From: Paraburkholderia flagellata
Lineage (GTDB): Bacteria > Pseudomonadota > Gammaproteobacteria > Burkholderiales > Burkholderiaceae
NCBI RefSeq assembly: GCF_021390645.1
Contig: NZ_JAJEJT010000006.1
Location: forward strand, 62,001-126,000
DNA: 64,000 bases
Reading direction: 5' to 3'
In this document: in pieces, positions 59,986 through 64,000 of the stretch
Layout of the letters: the number at the start of each line of letters is the position of its first letter
How positions within the stretch are numbered: the first letter of the stretch is position 1
The notes under the pieces: model-generated
What the model saw: the letters and a program-made list of their open reading frames with translations, nothing else
Told to the model about the DNA's origin: nothing
The model's database searches: none
Translations under genes and position numbers: made by a program

Positions 59986-61421
59986 CAGGCGCCTCCGAAT
60001 ACGTCTACGTTGCTAAAGACGCACGCGGGTGACGCGTGCCCCACACGAATCACCTGCGCAGGCTCTCCCTTCCCGCAATACGGCGTGCCGTAGACTTCCC
60101 GGGTACTCGCATCGCCTACGGCAACGAGACTGCGCCAGAAGCTCGCCGAGATGCCGCGATAATTAGGCCGCTTAACGACCTGCGTGAGCTTGCCGTTCTC
60201 GATGAGCCTGCCATATTCGCAACCGAACTGGAACTTGTTACGATGGTCGTCAATTGACCAGGACGTATTCGAAGTCATTAGAACGCCGTTTTCGATGTTT
60301 GCGATCATCGCGGCGAGCGTCTCTGTACCGGGCTCGATGTTCAGGTTCGCCATGCGGTCGATAGGCGGGCGATTCCAGTTGGCCGCGCGCGAGTTCGCGA
60401 CCCCTGGCAGCCCAGCGCGCTGCTGCGAGAGTGCCCCACCGAGCGGCCGCTCCAGCACGCCGTTGCGGATCAGGTATTGCTTGCTCGCCGAACTGCCTTC
60501 GTCGTCGAACGCATACGTAGCGGCTTCTTCGCGCAGCTCGGGGTCGAACGTCACGTTCAGCAACGGGGAGCCGTACTGATAGCTGCCGAACATCTCCGGT
60601 TTCACGAAGCTCCAGCCAGCGAAGTTGCGCTCGTCGCCAAGAATTCGGTCAAGTTCGAGTGGATGACCGATCGATTCGTGAATCTGCAACATCATCTGGT
60701 CGGGCATCAGCAGCAAGTCGCGCGTGCCCGAGGGGCAGTTCGGTGCCGCGAGCAGTTGCAGCGCCTCGTCCGCCACACGGGCGCCGGCCCCATTGAAGCG
60801 GTGCCGTGCGAGTATCTCGAGACCTCCCTGCCCGAGCGCGCCGTGGTCACCGGCAAGCGTTCGCACCTGCGTGTCGCCGTTGGCATGTGCGGCCACGCTC
60901 AGTCCTGGCATGAGGTAGCGAAAGCGCTGCTCGATGCGCACGCCGTCGCTCGTGAGATAGAGTTGATCCGCGTGTACAACATGCATGCTCGCCACGCGCT
61001 CGACGATGCGCGCGTCGAGGTTCGCCGACGCACACTCGTGCGCGAGCTGGGCGAGCCACTCACGGCGGGTGGGAAGCGGCACGTCGACATTCGGCGAAGC
61101 ATAGCTACCGCTCGCAACAGGCCGAGCAATGCGGCGGTGATCGATCAACGAGACTTGCGCACAGGCAAACGCCCGCGCCGTGGCGATTTCGAGTGCACGC
61201 TGGAGACCCTCGGCACTGAGATCGGCGGTAGCCGCATAGCCGGCGCCAGCACCGGCCCAGGCAGTCAGCATTGCGCCGCGCTCGCGCACCACACGCAGCG
61301 GCTGCGCGATGTCGTTGCGCACCACGTGGTCCTCGACAAGTTCGTCCACCATGCGCAGCGACCAGAAATCGGCGCTACTCTTCAGCGTGCGCGCGCCTTG
61401 CACCCAACGCTCTTCGATCAT
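59985..61421 (-). CDS. tldD: TldD metalloprotease subunit
   Basis: A 478-aa zinc peptidase of the TldD family. Catalytic HExxxH at residues 248-253 (QIHESIGHPLELDR) and downstream Cys typical of the third ligand region are present; other signatures are LLMPDQMMLQ and NIEPGTETLAAMI. Length is typical. It overlaps the ATPase stop by 4 nt and is followed without gap by the TldE gene, so the two-subunit protease is made stoichiometrically. Most genomes carry tldD elsewhere; this copy is embedded with a transporter. Confidence 0.92.
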   Translation of the reverse strand: MIEERWVQGARTLKSSADFWSLRMVDELVEDHVVRNDIAQPLRVVRERGAMLTAWAGAGAGYAATADLSAEGLQRALEIATARAFACAQVSLIDHRRIARPVASGSYASPNVDVPLPTRREWLAQLAHECASANLDARIVERVASMHVVHADQLYLTSDGVRIEQRFRYLMPGLSVAAHANGDTQVRTLAGDHGALGQGGLEILARHRFNGAGARVADEALQLLAAPNCPSGTRDLLLMPDQMMLQIHESIGHPLELDRILGDERNFAGWSFVKPEMFGSYQYGSPLLNVTFDPELREEAATYAFDDEGSSASKQYLIRNGVLERPLGGALSQQRAGLPGVANSRAANWNRPPIDRMANLNIEPGTETLAAMIANIENGVLMTSNTSWSIDDHRNKFQFGCEYGRLIENGKLTQVVKRPNYRGISASFWRSLVAVGDASTREVYGTPYCGKGEPAQVIRVGHASPACVFSNVDVFGGA

Positions 61422-63049
61422 GCGAACTTCTCCTGTAGCGCTGTCGGCTCGTGCAGCATCGACGACGCCAGCAGCGATTGAGTGTAAGGATGTGACGGCG
61501 CGTGCAGCACGTCGAGCGTGTCACCCTGCTCGACGATACGGCCCGCTTTCATCACGATCACGCGATGTGCCATCGCGCGCATGACGGCCAGATCATGCGT
61601 GATGAACAGATAACTTAGCTTGTACTTCTTCTGCAAGTTCGTCAGTAGCGCGAGCACCTGCTTCTGAATCGAGACGTCGAGCGCGCTGGTCGGCTCATCG
61701 AGCACAATCAGTTCCGGCTCGACTGCCAGCGCGCGCGCAATGGCGATGCGCTGGCGCTGGCCGCCCGAAAATTCGTGGGGGTATCGCTGCATCGAATCGG
61801 CTTGCAGACCCACTTCTTCGAGCAGCGATGCGATACGCATGCGCCGCGCCGGTCCGTCAACCTCCGGTCTGTGCACGGCCAGCCCCTCCCCGACTATCTG
61901 CTCAATCGTCATGCGCGGGGAAAGCGAGCCGAATGGATCCTGGAACACCACCTGCATACGCGAGTACAGTGCGCGGCGCGCGCTCGCCTTGCGTTGCGCC
62001 GAGAGCGCGATCCCGTCGATGCGGATCTCGCCCGCCGCCGCGCTTTTCAGCCCGAGCACGGTGGCCGCGAGCGTCGATTTGCCCGAGCCCGACTCGCCGA
62101 CGATACCGAGCGTTTCACCACACCGCAGACTCAGGTCCGCTTCGTGCAAGGCACGGAACGTCGAGCTGCCGAACACCGAGCGCCAGCCCTTCGACGCCGT
62201 GCGGTAGTCCACTGCGAGGCCCTTCACTTCGAGAATGGGCGGCGCATCCACCGCGACCGGAGCCACTTCGCGACGCGGCTCGCTATCAAGCAGGCGTTGG
62301 GTGTAGGGATGCTGGGGGCTCGAGAACAGCGCCGCGGTCGTGTTCGTTTCGACGAGTACGCCCTTTTCCATCACCGCAACGCGCTGCGCAAAGCGCCGCA
62401 CGAGATTCAGGTCATGCGTGATGAGCAATATCGCCATGCCCCGTGCTGCCGCCTCCTGCTCCTGCAGGTCGATCAGCAGATCGACAATCTGCTGGCGCAC
62501 GGTCACGTCAAGTGCCGTCGTGGGCTCGTCGGCGAGCAGCAGGCGCGGGCGGCACGCGAGCGCCATCGCGATCATCGCACGCTGGCGCTGTCCGCCAGAC
62601 AGCTGGTGTGGAAAGCTGTCGATGCGGCGCTCCGGCTCGGGAATGCCGGTCCGCCGCAGCAGGTCGATACCGCGCTCCCGCGCTGCGCCAGCGCTCAGAC
62701 CTTCGTGGAGGCGCAGGCTTTCTGCAATTTGCTTGCCTACCGTGTATAGCGGATTCAGGGCAGTCATCGGCTCCTGAAAGACCATGGCAATATCGGCTCC
62801 GCGAACGCCGCGCATCTGCTGCTCGGTCTTCTGCAGCAGATCCTCGCCGTCGAACAGCATACGTCCCGTGAACCGCGCACGCTCGACGAGGCCAAGGATC
62901 GACAATGCAGTCACGCTCTTGCCCGAGCCCGACTCCCCGACGAGCGCCACGCGTTCGCCGCGTGCTATCGAAAGACTTAGTTGGCGCACGGCCACTTTCT
63001 CGCCGAAGCGCACGCTAAAACGCTCAATATCCAGCAAAGGACGATTCAT
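61418..63049 (-). CDS. Fused dipeptide ABC ATPase, YejF-like
   Basis: A 543-aa protein with two ABC modules. Walker A GESGSGKS occurs twice (about residues 38-45 and 316-323), with signatures LSGGQRQR and FSGGQRQR, each followed by a Walker B (LLLADEPTTALD, LIVLDEPTSALD). This double-domain form is typical of YejF and related DppD-DppF fusions that energise oligopeptide/microcin uptake. It overlaps tldD by 4 nt and the permease by 1 nt. Confidence 0.92.
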   Translation of the reverse strand: MNRPLLDIERFSVRFGEKVAVRQLSLSIARGERVALVGESGSGKSVTALSILGLVERARFTGRMLFDGEDLLQKTEQQMRGVRGADIAMVFQEPMTALNPLYTVGKQIAESLRLHEGLSAGAARERGIDLLRRTGIPEPERRIDSFPHQLSGGQRQRAMIAMALACRPRLLLADEPTTALDVTVRQQIVDLLIDLQEQEAAARGMAILLITHDLNLVRRFAQRVAVMEKGVLVETNTTAALFSSPQHPYTQRLLDSEPRREVAPVAVDAPPILEVKGLAVDYRTASKGWRSVFGSSTFRALHEADLSLRCGETLGIVGESGSGKSTLAATVLGLKSAAAGEIRIDGIALSAQRKASARRALYSRMQVVFQDPFGSLSPRMTIEQIVGEGLAVHRPEVDGPARRMRIASLLEEVGLQADSMQRYPHEFSGGQRQRIAIARALAVEPELIVLDEPTSALDVSIQKQVLALLTNLQKKYKLSYLFITHDLAVMRAMAHRVIVMKAGRIVEQGDTLDVLHAPSHPYTQSLLASSMLHEPTALQEKFA

Positions 63050-64000
63050 TATTTACCTCCGCCGAATGCCGAGCCACGCGTACGCGTATCGAGTGCGTTA
63101 CGCAGTGCGTCGCCCATGAACGTCAGCAACAGCAGCGTAATCACGAGCGCCGCGAAAGCCGAAAGCGAGATCCACCACGCTTCGAGATTGTTCTTGCCCT
63201 CTTGCAGCAGCTCGCCAAGGCTCGGCGTAGGTGGCGGCACGCCCAGCCCGAGGAAGTCGAGACTCGTGAGCGAGAGAATGGCCGCACTCATGCGAAAAGG
63301 CAGGAACGTGATGACCGGCGTCAGGCTGTTGGGCAGGACGTGGCGCCACATGATCTGCCAGTTCGAGAGGCCCATCGTTCGCGCCGCCTTCACGTAGTCT
63401 AGCGAGCGGTTGCGCAGGAACTCAGCGCGTACGTAATCGGAAAGTACAAGCCATCCAAACATTGAAAGCAGGATAAACAGCAACCAAAGCGTAGGCTCGA
63501 AGATCGAGGCGAAGATAATGAGCAGATAGAGGTCCGGCATCGAACTCCAGATTTCGATGAGCCGTTGCCCGATGAGATCGGTGCGTCCTCCATGAAAGCC
63601 CTGCACCGCGCCCGTCAACACGCCCAATGCGACGCCGGAAACCGTTAGCGCCAGGGCCATCAGCACCGAAAGCCGGAAGCCGTAGAGCAATCGCGAAAGC
63701 ACGTCGCGGCCGAACTGATCGGTCCCAAGCCAGTTTGTCGCCGAGGGCGCGGACGGATACGGTCGCGCCGCGAAGTAGTCGATCGTGTCGTAATGAAAAT
63801 GATTGGCCGGATAGATTGCAAAATTGCCGTTCGACTCCAGCCGTTGCCGAATATACGGGTCGAGATAGTTAGTCCTCGCCGGGAAGTCGCCACCGAAAAT
63901 CGTCTCCGGATAGTCCTTGACGATCGGGAAGTAGTATTGACCGTCGTAACGCACGACGAGCGGCCGGTCATTTGCGAGCTCTTCGCCGAGCATGCTGATC
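63049..64000 (-). CDS. Peptide ABC permease, YejE-like (5' end outside window)
   Basis: At least 314 aa of a permease of the binding-protein-dependent peptide family. The visible start, LANDRPLVVRYDGQYYFP, matches the region after the first TM of YejE, so the real N-terminus lies beyond 64000. TM segments and the EAA-type loop (DYVKAARTMGLSNWQIMWRHVLPN) are clear. The end is followed by the ATPase with 1-nt overlap. The matching permease YejB and binding protein YejA are expected further right. Confidence 0.9.
   Translation of the reverse strand, partial: ISMLGEELANDRPLVVRYDGQYYFPIVKDYPETIFGGDFPARTNYLDPYIRQRLESNGNFAIYPANHFHYDTIDYFAARPYPSAPSATNWLGTDQFGRDVLSRLLYGFRLSVLMALALTVSGVALGVLTGAVQGFHGGRTDLIGQRLIEIWSSMPDLYLLIIFASIFEPTLWLLFILLSMFGWLVLSDYVRAEFLRNRSLDYVKAARTMGLSNWQIMWRHVLPNSLTPVITFLPFRMSAAILSLTSLDFLGLGVPPPTPSLGELLQEGKNNLEAWWISLSAFAALVITLLLLTFMGDALRNALDTRTRGSAFGGGK

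Noticed and set aside
60477..62749. Long plus-strand frames opposite tldD and the ABC ATPase
   Set aside because: Same codon-mirror effect; the minus-strand genes carry complete catalytic motifs.

Overview
The window looks like chromosomal or secondary-replicon DNA of a Burkholderiales bacterium, most likely Paraburkholderia, Caballeronia or Burkholderia. The basis is the GC-rich coding style, a Burkholderiales-type trimeric porin, a BON-domain protein, an acyl-CoA catabolic operon and a YejEF-type ABC transporter. It is a mosaic of mobile or accessory DNA and metabolic genes. No rRNA, tRNA or CRISPR array was recognised.

Layout. (1) 1-12.4 kb is the backbone of a mobilizable element (plasmid, IME or ICE part): an ArdB/KlcA antirestriction protein, a ParB-like protein, a DUF932 protein, MobC, a very long relaxase with a C-terminal LPD7-like domain, and several small unknown genes. 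Five promoters here carry the same inverted-repeat operator (ACAAG-N7-CTTGT) over the -35 box. Four of them also share an identically spaced 5' leader hairpin ending in the ribosome-binding site. The intergenic spaces hold covarying twin-hairpin modules, three copies of an 81-nt structured element and an 11-bp-period iteron-like array. A Cys-rich gene appears nested in another frame of the relaxase gene. (2) 12.5-29.9 kb is an accessory island transcribed almost entirely on the minus strand: AIPR abortive-infection protein, SLATT-like and other small membrane proteins, HNH protein, HEPN-like protein, HExxH metalloprotein, XRE protein, secreted small proteins, YefM-YoeB, a decayed integrase and a pentapeptide-repeat protein. 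ATP-dependent DNA ligase fragments are scattered through it, and many genes share a GGAAAAC leader. (3) 30.7-41.8 kb holds membrane/periplasmic genes, a porin and a six-gene minus-strand operon (enoyl-CoA hydratase, SCP2-type thiolase, acyl-CoA dehydrogenase, SDR, acyl-CoA synthetase, nitronate monooxygenase-like) with a divergent AraC-type regulator. (4) 42.4-49 kb is a compact GInt-type island: three tyrosine recombinases and a small coiled-coil protein (ginABCD arrangement) plus one cargo gene, possibly bounded by imperfect direct repeats. (5) 49.2-53.2 kb holds a divergent type II dehydroquinase, a truncated LuxR-type regulator overlapping a LysE exporter, small ORFs and a decayed IS6-family element. 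(6) 53.6-64 kb has an XRE-cupin regulator and a tightly coupled seven-gene minus-strand operon: YejE-like permease (running off the window), YejF-like ATPase, TldD, PmbA/TldE, two GNAT acetyltransferases and an RND efflux pump.

How the parts may work together. The left element looks like an establishment module: antirestriction, ParB-like and DUF932 genes under one repressor-type regulon, next to the mobilization genes. The central island has the mixture typical of defence or immunity-gene arrays that grow by duplication and deletion. The right-hand operon combines peptide import, peptide proteolysis, acetylation and efflux. Those activities have individually been linked to microcin uptake, processing and resistance, so it is the best candidate here for an undescribed peptide-handling system.
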